Source: Pelecanus crispus (taxonomy: Eukaryota > Chordata > Aves > Pelecaniformes > Pelecanidae). Taken from it: a stretch of 64,000 nt of DNA. Shown piece after piece: positions 38,401-53,400 of this stretch. The stretch's first letter is position 1. The number at the start of each line of letters is the position of its first letter. A model generated the notes under the pieces. It was not told the origin of the DNA, made no database searches, and saw only the letters and a program-made list of their open reading frames with translations. The stretch spans positions 60,839,710 through 60,903,709 of the forward strand of contig NC_134646.1 of NCBI RefSeq assembly GCF_030463565.1. Direction: 5' to 3'. Position numbers and translations under genes: made by a program.

Positions 38401-41400
38401 TGGCCCTTAGTACAGGGCAGTACTTACCACTAGGGAGGAAACTGCCAATAGTAGCATCTGGGAGTAAAACCTTCTGGCCTCTCTACTTGGCTAGGAATTT
38501 TAGCCCTGTCCAGATTACGGTTATTTACTCTACTGCCCACATCTGGAACAGAATTCTGTGATTAATCTCATCATGAATGTATCGGTATTTTAGGACTACC
38601 TGATATAAATACTGAAGCTTTTTCCTCAATATAAGTTACTTGGGCAGCAATTGTTGTTGTCTCCTCCTACGCTAATTTCCCATAAAATTCATAGTCAAGT
38701 ATTAGGTCTCAGCCCTTTTCTTTAAGGTGCTAAATGGCTTCAGCTTAATGCCAGGGTTCTAGGCACTAAAGATTATAGTTGACAGCTTTTGTTTCTCGAT
38801 CATAAATCTTAGTCAACAGCATTTTTAGGATGTTCAATGAACTCCAGCAGCTATTGAAGGCTGTTGCAAACCTCCACAATCTGTTGGCCACAGTGCAATT
38901 CTGAAGTCTTCCTTTCTCACTATGAAGATTCATTGCAGAATGCTTAGATTTTGAATTAAAAAAAAAAAAAACCCAACAAAAAACACAAAATGAAAAAGCC
39001 AACACCACTGATTCAATCAGAATAAAATATTGCACTTACATTTTTCTTTTTAGGAGCAAAAAGTGAGAAAACAAATGTAGCAAGATACATTCCATGGTTT
39101 TTTTGGTAAACTGTTTCAGTATGCTACTGACCTGCATGCTATGATCATGAGGATGATTTAAAAAAAAAATTAAAACAAAGCACACAAAAAACCCCCAGAA
39201 AAAACAATTTGCAGAACATCAATGAAACTGAGTTTCATCCTGTTTTGGCTTTTGAAGAGTAAAAGCAATGGAATTTCGTGTATTTTAAGTCTTCTAAATG
39301 CAAGCTAAAGACAAACATAACAACTTTATATGGGGTTCAGGACCTGAAGGCAATAACTATACAGTCTAGAGTGTTCTTGGGTAAGAAAAGTTAAATTTTG
39401 TGCTTATGTAGTGTCTCATGTATGCTTAAGAAAGATCAAGTGGCTTATTTTGACAATCACCTGGTCAACTAGTCCTCATTCTCCTGCAGAGTTTGTATGT
39501 AGGAGATCTGTTGTATCCTTTTATAGGTAACATTTCCCCTCCTTCTTTCAATTTTCCCAGTAATTTTTTATGTTTTAGCTGCTTTTTAAATCTCCAGCAC
39601 ATGCCTGTGAGTCCACTATTCTGTGGTCACTGCAGCTGAGCAAATGAAGTTGAGTATCTGTTCAATTTTTGAGTCAGAGAAACAAAAACAAAGATCATTT
39701 TTAAACAACGAGGTCTTATTTTTGCTTGTGGCTTCAGGCCGCTTCTATCCAGTACTCTTGATGAAGTGTGCACTTTCTTACATGTTCAGGGCAATCATAA
39801 TTTTCTAGGCTGAGGCTTGCTATCTTCTCGGTAAGCTTCTCAGATTTTTCTTTGGCGCTGTCTCTTTGTCACAGATGCAGACATTTGTGAAATGACCAAA
39901 TCCTCTGCCAGTGGGTACCAAATTTATGTTTATGCTTGGGTGCAGGTTAGTATTGTTTCAAGTGTCTGATCTTATAAAGGGAATCAGCTGCACCTTCCAG
40001 CTATTTCACGTGAAGGCAAAAGTTCCTCACTGCTGCGGTGTGTGCACTGTCTTGAGACAGTGGTACTGTTTAGTAAAGCAGCACAGTAGACAGTAACACT
40101 GTTTTAGAATTTATTGAATAAGTTTAAATATCTGTACTATGAGAATCTTAGAAACTGTAAAATTTAGTGGGTAATCAAATACTTTCTTTCTAATAAAGTA
40201 TTAAACTAGGTGTTGAAGTAATTGTAGGACTATAACCTTAAGAAGTGGATTGACTCCTACATTGTTTTGTACTTTCGGGGTTGAAATTTCTCAAATTTTG
40301 TCATGGAGAGGATAAGTGAATTTTCTGGATGAACATGACGAAGCGGTTTGCAGATACAGAACTAATATGCCTCAAGTGTTTTTTTTAAGTATGTCAGACC
40401 TTGAAAATTTTTCTGTGATTCCTGTTTTAGGCATTCTTTACGAGAATGTTGCTGGCAGCTATTTAAATGGTATTTAGTACTTTTGCAGGTTCCTGATTTT
40501 AGCAATGTAGTTTAGTGAAATGTTATTTTAATCTAAATTCAGCATGGTTAATTTTGACACTGAACTTAAATAGTGTATTTAAATATATAAAATAAATATA
40601 TAAATAGTGTATTTTTAAATAAAAAATTAATAATTTTTTAAATAAAGGCTGAAAAATAATTGTATTTTTAACTTTGAGAAGTCTGCCTGATTTGAGTCCT
40701 TCCTTGCATAGTTATATGATTATTTTTGCAGAAAATCCCATATTTTTTCTTAGATAATGAAATTGTTATACTAATTGCAGAGCTTCAAAATAAAGCAGAA
40801 GTGAATGTAGAGGTTAGAATGGGAAAACGCTGCACAATGCAGGTGATGTCAGTAGATTTGCCAAGAATGATCTGGGGAATCTGTCTAATGGTGGGTGCTT
40901 GATGTCTGTAGTGGGAATGGTCATACCATGAAGTCTTCATCTGAAGTCTGGTTTTAGCAAAGAAAGGAAATTTCAGTACTCTCTCTGATTTTTGGGAGAT
41001 AGGTGGTCTTTACATATTTCACTAAGAAAATTTTAGTACAAGAAGACTCCTTATTGGAACTTCTTAAAAAAAAGTCAGACATGTTTTGAAAAAATTATTT
41101 AAAAAAAAAATCTTTCCAATAACACTTTATATCTGATATATTGCCTGCTTCTTATCTTAGCAAAATCAGTAGCTATAAAACTGTGTGATTACATACGAAG
41201 AATGTTGAGGGACAGGTACAGCAGTTACGGGCATATTCTAGCTATCCACAAGGCAAGAATTTGATGGAACTGATAGGCAAAATAGTTGCACAAGTCTTGC
41301 AGAGGAAATCAGGAGTTATTTAAAGTTCTCAAAATATTAGAGAAGAATTCCCAGACAAGACTTTATTAGCCCGAAATTAAAATAACTGCAGAAAACCCAC

Positions 41401-44400
41401 AAAACCACCACAGCTCTGGGATGTGACATATTATCATCTAAAACAGTATTGCTAATCCAGAAAGATATAGTAGAGCTCTCTAAAAGCAGTCATTTGATTT
41501 TCTTTCTTTAAGTAGGCACAAAAAAAAAGTATTGGTTTTGGAAATAGAATACATATTTTGGATGATCAGGTCAACATAGCTATATGGCTTGAAAATATTA
41601 TTAAAATGTTTAGCGAAGTTAGAACCAAGTGAAAACATAGTCCTGTGACTGGTGGATGGGTGTAAACATCAAGATCCAACAAATAAAACCAGATACGAGA
41701 TAGAGACCTGAACGGGAAAAGCTCTGGGTTTTTTTTCTATCTTCCTTTGTTTTCCTCAGTCTCCTGCCTTTGCCTTTTTTTACTTTCTCCTTGAACATAC
41801 AAATGCACCTCACTCGCATACCCAAAATGGAAAAGTCTATGTTCTTGTGTGAAATACTGTATCATAAAATGAACAGTAAAATCATTAAAAATATCATTTA
41901 AAATACTGTCAAGTGAAGGCCTCCAGAATGCTTTCTGTAAATAATATATTAAATTCAAAATATTTCCACACTTTTAATATTGGCAATTATGATGGTAATA
42001 TTACAAGTTGAATTTATTGAAGACTTTTCATATTATTCTTTGCTGCTACCTACATTATAATAAAATACCAAGGCATGTCATATTCATTTTCCAGGCTTAT
42101 TTCTCAGAAACTGAATATCCTATATATAATCATTATGTCTTTAGCATCATCCTGTTGCTGAGCACTGTGGATTTGAGTTTCATATCCTTATATCAGCAAT
42201 ATTGGTGCCTTTTCCTACAGTCTCCCACCCCATTTTAAAGGAAATTTTAAAAAGGGAGAATTTCTTAAATATTTTTTTTCTTCTTTTAACATGTGTTAGA
42301 AATCAGTCTTTATTACTAGGAATACTTGTCATTATTCAGAATAAAATAATTTAAGTGTATTCAATGAATTCTACCAATACAATACTTTCTATGCACTAAT
42401 TATACATAATTTTCTTCCCGCTTATTAAAGAATTAAATAAGACTTAGAGCCAGGAAACCACTCCAGATATGTTTCAAGTCCACTTTTTCACATGCTGTTT
42501 TTTCTTCTGCTTTAACAATTTCCAGAAACTTTGTTTTTAATGGGGCTACTTAAAAATAAAATGAAACCACCAGCCACATGCAGAGTAAGCAAATTTCTGC
42601 ATTTTGCTTTCAGTCTGTTCTAGAGCACCCTGCTTTTAAGCTTGGTAGCTGCCTAAGGAGAAGAGGGTTTTGGGGTGGGGTGGGTTTTTTTTTTTTTTTT
42701 TGGTTAATAATATAGGTGATAGTGCTCAACAGAGAGCAATATTTTCTGGTAAAATAGTGCTTTGTTGGAGAACACTAATTTCTCTGAATATAAACTCTTT
42801 GCAGAAGCGTGTCTGGTTTGGTAGGTGCAGTAGCTGGTACACTACCAGCTGCCGGCTGAAGTTTGCTGCAGTGAGATGAACAGGAATGTCCACGTCAGCC
42901 AGTCCCTTCTGGGGAGCAGGTTTTGTTTTGATGTGCAATTTGTTAGGGGTTTGTGGTGTTGTTGCTCGTTGGTGATTAGTTTTGATTGTGAAGTATCAAC
43001 ATTTTTTACAGTTGGACAGTTCTGATTTTTGTCCAGCCCTTACATGGTAATGGAAACCCACATCTTCTGCATTCTAGATAATCGTTGTTAATATGAGAGT
43101 CCTGTATTAAGGCTGAAGTAGATGACAGACACACAGACAAAATTCTTCAGTGCAGTTTTATCACTAGATATGGGTTCACGCTAGGGTTTCACATGATTTG
43201 ACTCCTAATGTTCAGTCCTAAGGCTTAGTGGGGTCTGGCTCCTAAAGAAACCAGATGATGAATGCCATGGCTGAAGAGTATTTTCTTGTTCACCGTCATA
43301 CCTTCTTGTGCTACTGAGTATGATGGTATTATGCATAATTGCCAGTCATTGAACAAGTGCCATGAAAGAAATTTTAATTTCTTTCTTCTATTACTGTTGC
43401 AGACTGTGCAATCAGAGCTAAAGATCAAGGTACAAATATTTTGTATAATTTTCTGCTTCAGTAGGTATAGCAAGTTTTCAACTCACCACGATTTACAAGA
43501 TTGCTGAAATAGAAAAACTGTATTTTCTTAGAAAAAGATACCCTTTTTCGGTCTCATTTATTGGTTGTGTTGAAACACAAGCATGAGAGAGAGCATGACG
43601 TGCTTTATACACCCCCCCTTTTGGATGACTGAGTCGGGAAGACTGTATGATGTACCATGGGATGCACCTGCACCGTGGCGTAGAAATAGACATGGATATA
43701 GTCTTTAAAACATCCGTATTGCTGGAGGTATAGCCCTCTAGTAGGGTTTTAATGTGCAACTCTTAACACATGATTTTGTTGTGAAAACTGAGCCTAAATA
43801 TTACCTTCAAAATGAATCCTTATAATCAGTTGACAGTAGAAACGAAAATGCCATTGTTGTTCTTGCCCAGCACCACCTTCTCTTTGGAAGAGGAACTGAA
43901 TTGTCACACAGCAGCGAGCTGGTTATAAAGAATCCTCTCTCTCACATCTGGAGGCTATTATCAAAGTACTTGGGAAACTTCGTATGGAAATAGAAACTCC
44001 TTCACCATGGGGAATATGCTTTTAAGAATTTTTTGGGTTTGTCCCAGCCATATATAACACTTGCTAGTATACCTAGGGGGAAAGGACTATTTAATGAAAT
44101 GCTTCTAACTGATGATGTCTTGAATTATCATTAGAATGTTTAAAGAATAGGCTCTTTTTAGTCCCTCTGCAAATACTCTTTTGTTATGTACCAATATATG
44201 TGGAAGCAAAGTTTCTGAGAACTTAGAAGACTTTCAGTGTTTTAATTTCAGAACCTTCTTTAGAGTACTTAAACAATAGTTAGACTTTGGCAGGAAAATT
44301 GGAAAGAATCCCGTTACAAATCTTTCCAGTAATAAAGACCAGATACTGCAGAAGACTGGATTGCTTTAAAAAAATAAAAGAAAAATAGGTGCTGTGGCAC

Positions 44401-47400
44401 CACACTCAAATCATGGATTTGTAAGAGATGGTGAGTAGCATGAGTATGAAGAGATAATGTGCTGATAAATATGTGCACTGTCTCTTCTCATTATTTGACA
44501 AGAAATACACATACGTTGTTAAAATGTGTGATTTGATCCACAGTGTTATAGCTTGTGCCATAGAAAACTGTGTGAAACGGTTTAAAACTAGGATAACAAA
44601 ATACTTAAAGGATTTCAATATGGTAAGGCCAAACTAGCAATATTTCTCAACGTTTCTTACATTAAAATTACATTAAAAGGTCTTGGGTTGAGCAGCCAGG
44701 TATAGTCATGCATCAAAAGGTGACTGTAAACAGAAAGTAGATTTAAAGAAATAATTTTTGTTAATGACAAACCATACAGTGACCTAAGGTTAGATAGTAT
44801 TTTGCACGCTTGAAAACCTTTTAGCTGTTTGGGAAACAGGAAACATGATGAGGTGAGTTGGTTTGGTTGATCACAACCAAGGAGGATTTCACAGAATTCC
44901 TATTAAGTCAAATAACTTAAGTGAGTGGGGTGAATCCAGTGGAGGCTTTTAGGCTTAATGTCAATAAAAGCAAGGTGAGGAATAGTGAGAGAAAGCAACA
45001 CTATTTGCTGACTTTATGAAGTTGTAAAGGACTAAGTCAGGGAAGACTGATGCATCAGTCTAGGCTGCTCAGTGAAATCTTTCACTGAACAGCTTCTGTC
45101 CAAAAATCTAATAGAATTTAACACTAGGTAAGGAGTCAAATGGTAAACACTACGGATATTATGCTTCCCTTATATAAATTAGACATGTTCTTGTTTGAAT
45201 ACTCTGTGAATGTGCTCTGTGCAATACTGCAGTTCTAGTGAACCTTTGCCTCCAAAGGTATGAGACAAGGATGTAATGAGAATTATAAGAACCTAGAAGG
45301 CAAAGTAAAAGTGATAGCCTAAAAGGGTAAATGGGGAACCTCTGCTGTCTCAGGTCATGATACAAAACCAGGAAATATTAAATTAAAATGAATAAATGAA
45401 TTGATACACTGGATACGAGTTTTGGAAATCACTGTACCAACATGTTTCTGAGACCTTGAATTTAAAATTACCAGTGATCATATCTTATGCTTATGCCGGT
45501 TTCTAATGGATAGAGGTAAAGGTAAATTTTCTGGGGGACTAGTAGGATTTGGATATAGCTGCCCATTTCAGGCTTTATGTGCTTGCCACTGTTAAGGTTA
45601 GGAATTTGTGTCACTCTTAGGTTGTTTGTGAAGAGTTTATGTACCAGAAGGCTAAATTCTTCTTCCCTCCCTGGTCTTGGCCATTGAATTCTATTTACCT
45701 TCCCTTCTACTGGCTCTGGAACATATCAGATCTGTCCATGATCTAACTATGCCTGTGATCTAACTATGCCTGTCAGAAAACTATCTGGGACTTTTTCTGA
45801 GGAGGTTTTCGGCCAGATTAGTAAGTTAAATTGACTGATTGAGTTATTCAACAAGTGTTGGGGCCAGTGCAAAATATGCGGTGGCGCTGCATGCACAGAA
45901 GCAGGACAGGGTGAGTAATGGGAAAGGAAGGAGGTGGTGGCAGCAAGTGGTTAAACTGGATCTCCATGCCATGTGGAACAAAAACCATAGCTATTGGGAG
46001 AGGGGTTTGAACTGTGTACTGCTGCGACTCCTGGTTGGCAAACAGGTCTGAATTTCTTTCTCTGTGCTTTGTCTTCCTTTGGTATTTTTTACCCTCTCAG
46101 TGCGTACGGAACTGTAAGAAAGACAGTACTCCAGCAGTCAGTTACAAGAGAAGTTCTGTTCAATTCCTGGCCATTAAAGTTGATCACAATCTACTTTCTC
46201 CTTAATGGCAAATTTTAACATCTTCAGAACAAACAAAAGCACAGCCTGTTTTGATGGGAGTGGGTTTTTTTTAATTACTGTTTTAACAGCTTAAAATAGT
46301 CCCCCTTTCAAAGGAGAGGAGAGATGAGAAAGATCTCATATTGTTACAACAGTGGATATAAATGAACTTACTGGGTGTTCTTACATGAAGCGTAGTGGTA
46401 CCTGCTTAAAGACAACAAAATACACTTGGCTTTAAAGTATCATTTGTCCTGGAGGAAAAAACACCTCACTATTACATATAGTAGTGAAGGAACTGGTGTT
46501 GTATATAAACTGTATTGAATCTTCCAAATCTTACTACAATAAAAATTTAAAGTCAGTGATACTGTCTAAAATACTCAGTTCTGAATAAGATGTTGTATTT
46601 TGTCAAAGTTTGAGTGATAAGGACAGGCATGCAGTATTTTCTTTGCACATCATGAACCTGATTTTTCCCATGGGCTTGTTCATGGCCAAAGAGTACAAGA
46701 TTTATCACATGCAGCGATAACAGTATTAGGATTATCTCCTGCTGGGCAGGAAGGACACAGTTTTACTTCCTTTTGTGCTGTTGTAATCTTGAGAAGCATA
46801 CTTTTTTGCAACCTTTCCTTGCAGCAGTCCATACAAGTTATTGTAATCAAGATGTCAGTGTTACATGAGTGATTTTGCAGGGCAAAATATTCCACCACTA
46901 TTTAAATAGCATGTTCTAATTTGTGCTGTGAAAGACATAGTAAAGCATCTGAGTTTTCTCATTTTATTTGTCCCTGCCCCCCCCCCCCCCCCCCAATCTG
47001 TTGCATTTATGTTACTTGAGGAATCTTCTAGATTCATAGCAGAACTGGAATTCTGCTGTGTGTTAATTATGGAGATACAACATGTGGGTAATTGTACCAC
47101 CTCTCTCCCAAATTGGTAACAATACTTGTCCTGTTTTGATTATCGTGCTGTATGTGTGTGATATTTATATTCATTATGTAGTTGCTTAAAAATTTGTATA
47201 TCAAGAAAGCTACTTCAGATAATTCATGAACTGCTCAGCATACTGTTTTTACTTCAAGTAGTAGTCAGTCTCTCTGCTTTTTCATATGTCAAATTAATTT
47301 AACATCTGGGCTCCTGGAAAATATTCTCAGAGTAGCTCGATGTAAGTAAAATAATACAGAATATGCTGCTTTACCAATGTGAAGATAGTGGTAAATGACA

Positions 47401-50400
47401 AGTCTAAGACTTCTTTGCTCATGATCTGGCAGTTGGCCAAACCTCCGAAGAAAAGCCCAGTGTAGGTTAGTCCCCAGGGGAAGGATAGCCAGTTAAACTG
47501 TTTGCCTAGTCACAGGGATATTACTGTACAGGCTACAATTGCTGTTCCTGCATAAGCTTCACATCGCTTAACGATACATCCGCAGTCACATCTAGAAACG
47601 CTGGTCATTGGCTTTACTTGGTGAGCAGGGTATAAAGAAGGAAGCAAATAGTCTTTGCCCCAAAGAGCGTACAATATGTTTTGTATGTAAAAGATAATAA
47701 TCTTTTGTTCAACTTTCTGTTTTTTTCTGAGTTATTCAGAGGCAGTTAAGTGTCCTGTCAGAGAGTATAGATTAGAGATAGAATTTGTAGTGGGAATCGG
47801 GCAATAAAATTTATTTTTCAGGAGTTACTAACTACCAGGAAGGGAGTGCTGCTTTTTGTTTTACTAATGACAACAGCAAAATTCGCAGAAATCCATTGGC
47901 TCCTTTCCAGTTCATTGTTTCTGTGATTCACATATGCCCCTGCTTAATTTGTGCATCTACTTCTGTCTAACTATGAGTGATAAATGTGGACCCTGAAAAG
48001 GAATTGTTCGCCCTGAAGTGAAACCCTGCAAGAGGATGGTGCTCCAGAGCACGTGCTTCTGTGGTCAGAAAGCAGCCCCACTTCTCAGGCTGGAGATGCT
48101 GCTGGCCCATTTCTACCCACTTGTATTTGCAGTCTCTTTTCAGTGCATAAATGGCACTCCTGTATTTAAGGCATATTAAAAGAGAGACCTTTGGCTGTTG
48201 GTCTCGTAGACTAAGCAAACCACAGTCTCGTAGTGTCCCCTTACAAGAAAAGGCTTTTGAGACTCCTTTGCTAGCCACTTTCTGTACCTTTCCCATTTTG
48301 ATTTTTTTTTTTTTTTAATCAGTGGGGGTAATCAGACCTAAGTGATGTGTTTCAAATCAGCATTTAGTATTTTTAGCATTTCATGAGTTGTATTGCTGTT
48401 TTTTTCCTTTTCTTGACTGGAAATACTTCTTCTGTCATATCCTGCAATTGCATTTTCATTGTTTTCATGCACATAGCCTGCTGTTGGCTCATAATCTCTT
48501 TACAGTTGCTTAATAAATGTCCATCTTTCTCTTCTCCTGTTGTTTCCAGCTGATAAGCTCATAATAGCACAAGTTCTTGGTTTTAAGCGCTAAGCGTATG
48601 ACCATGGAGCAGTTTATTAATTTTTGGTATTTCTGTTCTTCTCATATAATATCCTGTCCTCTACTGCCAGTCTCCAACTGTTGTCATTATGGTCCATTCC
48701 TACTTTTTGTACCACAGTTGTTTATGGAAAGAGCAAACAGGGTCAATTATAACACCATTCTCCACCAGTAAATTCATTTGGGTCCAAAAGGTCCTTTCAG
48801 TTTAACAATTTAGGAAGGGGCTAAGGAGGCAATGTTGGGCTAAGCTTCATCTCTTCCAGTGTCCTCAGTTTCCATGTGGTTCAGTGTGATGCTGTTCTTG
48901 ACACTTGGACAAATTGCCTGTCTTGTTCTTCCAAGTTGTCTAGAGAGTTGATTATCTTATCAAAGGAAGTTTATGAGGTTAGCAAAGTAATTCCCTTTTT
49001 ATGTGTTACCCTGTTTTTCTTAACTTCTGTGTTTATTTAGCCTTTCCAAATTAGGTTTGTATTATAAAATTCTCTTGATGTCAGCCTGTTGGATGTGTTG
49101 CCAGGATCTTCCTCCTTGATCATTAGGTTAACAGTTGCTAAATTCTGTCCAGTTGGTATACTTCTTGTTTGGGTGTTAGCTTGTGTGGGGTTCTTTGTTG
49201 TTGTTGTCGGGGTTTTTGTTTGTTTGTTTTAAAGAAAAGCAAACAAAACCTGTGTTACTAAGTTTCATGATTTCATTTGTCAGGTATTTAAACATTCTGA
49301 AATAACAATCATCTGGTCCCCCTGCTTTGAATATTTTGAGATATTTTATTTTTGTTTCTATCCACGCAACAATTTCCCTTTTTACGTGTTTGGTGGTTCC
49401 AGCTGATAGATAGGACTATATCTGAGGGAGACCAAGAATTCTCATCCTAAATCTGCACCATTTAGAAGTATTGTTTTCCAGATACACATGTCTGTGGATT
49501 TTGCTATGTTTTACAATTAGGTCTTAGTCAAAGAATGTAATTTATTGTTAATAGTTAATGGCAAGGGTCACCCGTAATACTGCTTAAACCATGTGAGGAA
49601 AAAAAAAAAAAAAGTAAAAATGCTCTGATGGCAGAGTTGAAAATTGCAGTATTTGCGTGTACTTTGATTTCAGCCTTCTCTTGACGTCTTTCCCAGAGCT
49701 GTCCAAGTTCTGGAAGAGTCAGCTGGGCTCACATCAATTTGGGGAAGTTTTACTTCCAAACACACTTTGTATTTAATCTTAATACTGAAGTTAACTTCTA
49801 ATGTTATTCCTGTAACAGTAAATGGAATGAAATTCTCTCAATTGTTAAATTTCTTCTTTTGATGATTGCAAGGTGAATTTTTAAATACTGAGTGTCTTTC
49901 CCTGGTCTTTTTTCAAGCCAAGGGTGGTTAAATGCTACTACTTTGGAATACTATGAATAAGCTGTTTTAAGAACAGTAAAACAAATGCAACCTGCACATA
50001 CCTTCCCCATGCTGTGACTAGCTTGGAGGTTTGTGTTTGTCCTGGCAACTGCATTAAGGCTTTCCTACATCTGCCTGCTTCTTCCTCTCTGCAAGCACTG
50101 TTTTGAGTCTTTATCTGCACCAATTACCCTCTCCTCTCTTTGAGTTTACATAGCTCTCCTCCATATAATACTGGAATCATCAGTATGTTTCAGCAGTAGC
50201 TGAGCTTGCTGATCTAACAAACCATGCACCTAAATCTACGTGGTCAGTAAACACAAACCAGGATCTGAACAGCAAAAGTTAGTATTCCTGTCTGAGGCAT
50301 AGGTCTTGCCCAAGAGCCGCGTGCAGCTGAGTCACGTAAGGGCAAGCTACTATGCTGATTTACTGTCTTTGAAATCAGGCCGCATGTAAACTGCATATGA

Positions 50401-53400
50401 GGTGTGGGCAGACTGCGAACAACGCTTTGGCAACCTCTGGTGTATGTTTCAATGCAACTGAAAGGCTGACAGTCTGAGAAGAAGCTGCAGGTAGAGCTCA
50501 TCTCTCCTCATTTCAGGCATCTAGTCACCCTGAGCTGCTTTCATGGTCAGCGCAGAGAATTAGGCACTTCTAGGGCAAAACTGAGCTGATGTCTGTAGGT
50601 GTCGTAGACATCTGTGCTTGAATTCAGTCGTGGTCTGTGCATTTCTCTCCAACGGGTGAAAGGGTAGCCTGGAGTGTCTGGCTTGTACAATATGTGTTTT
50701 TATGCAGTCGGATGGACACCTCCTTGAAAGCTTTAAATTCTTTAATTTTCAATATGTTCATAATGTGCTAAGAGTGACTTAGCAGTCTTAATTTAACTGT
50801 TGTTCTCACTAGTTTGAATGAAGGCGTTTGCATTTTTGTACCATCTTCAGTGTTATAATGAGAGCATTTCACTTACATGTTTGCAGACCAAAATCTTGGT
50901 CTGATAATTAGAATTTCAATGTACTATGGTAAAAATGGCAATAATGAAAATTTCTAGAACAGTTTTAATGTTTTTATTTTTGCAAGGTAACTGAAGTACC
51001 GGTATGTGGTTAACTTAATGGAGATGCATTAAATCAGAAGCAATGCAGACTGAATTTAATTGTAAATGTGAATAGTTGTATTTTGTTTACATTTGTTAGC
51101 AATTAGTGTTTAAATTGAGTGCTTAATTATTTGGAAAAGAATGAATGATGTTACATTAATATGTTTAAATAATACTGTTCTGTCTCCTGCTTTTTGCACA
51201 GAGGACAGTAACAATTTTCTGTAGTGGAAGCTACTAAGTCTGTAGGGTTTTATATAATTGAATATTAGTGCTCTAGCTAGGGTTGTTTCAACTGTACAGC
51301 AAGACTTCAGTTAGACAATAGTCCTGTAACTCGAAACAAGTAGTGAGTTCCTGTTAACGGTTTAATCACTTTTTCCTGGAAGAAAAACTGACTTATCGTG
51401 ATAATACTTAATATCTAACTCTGAAATAACTACTTCATTCTGCTAAAGAAATATTTATGTAATGGTCGAATCAAAACTTTGGGAAATTGAGACTCCTCTT
51501 AGACCTAAAATGAAAATCTTAATACAAAGAGGAATTGGAGTGGGGTTTTGTTTGGTTTGGGCTTTTTTTGCAATTAGAACAAGGGTAGTTAGGATGGATC
51601 AGATGACATCTTGAATGTAATTTGCTTTAGTAGAGTACCTATAATATGAATAACTTTAGTAAAGAAGATTTTCCTAATATGCAGATTCTTGGAAAAAGTA
51701 ATTGCTGTCTGGCAGCAGCAATTCATGTCTCCTCTCTGCAATTGTATTTTTTTTTCTTCCCTCTGGTTCAATTAAATATTAACCACAGCCTTGAAGTTTT
51801 TTGGGCTTACTTGCTTTGTCATATTCCCTCATTGTTGCATTTATGTATATCCCTAGTTACATGAGTGTTTTCCAGTTTTGGTTTAAAAATAATTTAAAAC
51901 TTTAAATTATTTGGACGTCTGGACTTTTGTATATGTAGAGTTTATTTCAGGTTCTCAGTTTCGTTAGCAGATTCTTTTAATGGATTAATTTCTAGCTGTC
52001 ACAATTAATACTGGTATTGCAGTGCTACGGCTATGAAAATCTTTCTGAACCAATTATGAGCAGTTCTTCAAAAGATGTTGTAGCTTCTTCATAAGACATT
52101 ATCAATATTTATTATGCATCATGCAACTTGCATGCTGCCCTTTTTTTTTTTTTTTTTTTCCTTAATTCCTCTGAGAAAGCCCATAATTTGTAACAGGAAA
52201 TGTAGTGGAGTTATAGGAAATGTACAAAGAGTGGGAACTATGACTACAATACAATTTAAGAAAGATTTTTGGGAAGGGATGGATAAGTATGCTTAACTTT
52301 ACATGTTAATATTTCTATTGATTTTGTGTATCCCGAGTAATACCAGTCCCAGGTGATTAGAAGTAACTTTTCTTTGTCAGACCTTAACACAGGAAAGAAC
52401 TTGCAGTATGTTGTCATTTCATCTTTGTATTATGGACGTATTTGTGAACTATAGTCCTAGACCAAGACTTTGCATTAGACATGTAAACATGGGGGAAGGA
52501 AGGGAAGTTAGTTCCTGTCGTAGAGGAAACAAGACAACACGTGGCTGTGGAGAGAAAGACAGGAGTACTCCAGGAAATCATGGAACAGTTGTTGGTCAGT
52601 GTGTTGTACTTATTCATAATAGAACCTCATATCGTTAAGTGATTTCATCAAGCATACAGTATCTCATACTTCTAAAGCCTTAAGTTGCTTTCTTGATGGT
52701 TGCTTGATAACTCATTTTTCAGTTGTGCTAGAGGGCAAGAGTACCAGTTCTGTAACTGATGAAATTTTGAGCGGGTTCTTGGCTTGCTAGCGAGTGTGAA
52801 GAGCCAAGAATATATTGTATTTAGTCTGGACTTCTTTTTCTATTTTAACAATTAATCTCATATGTAGATTAGCAGACATTTGGAAATAATTCTGTTGTGT
52901 AATACCTCAGTCAGTACCAGTAGTTGCTTGGCTATAGAGACTACTCCCAGGCTGTAGGATTTTAGATACAGTTAATTGCATATATTCAAGAAATGTATAG
53001 AATTATATTGTTGAACTCTTGACATCAGTCCAACAAATTTATAGATTGTACTTAAATGCAAGTCTTTATTTTTTTCCCAGATCTTATATGTGTCCTGCCA
53101 CTAGCAAGAATTTACATCATGCTTTTAACTGTGGTATAGCCCTGTGTAGTTTGTTTATATATTACTTTCATTATTTGCTTTCATTATTTGTATTATACTA
53201 TGTATTTTGTGTACCCCATACATAATATTTGTTATTTGTGTTGCTTTGGTATCTGGGATCCTAGATGAAGACCAAGATAGTATTCTGTTCATTTTTTGTG
53301 CGTACCATAAACAGAACATCGTGCACAGAAAACTATATAATAAAAGACAACAGACAGATACAAGCAGATATGGGACTATAAAGAAACAACGGAGGAAACA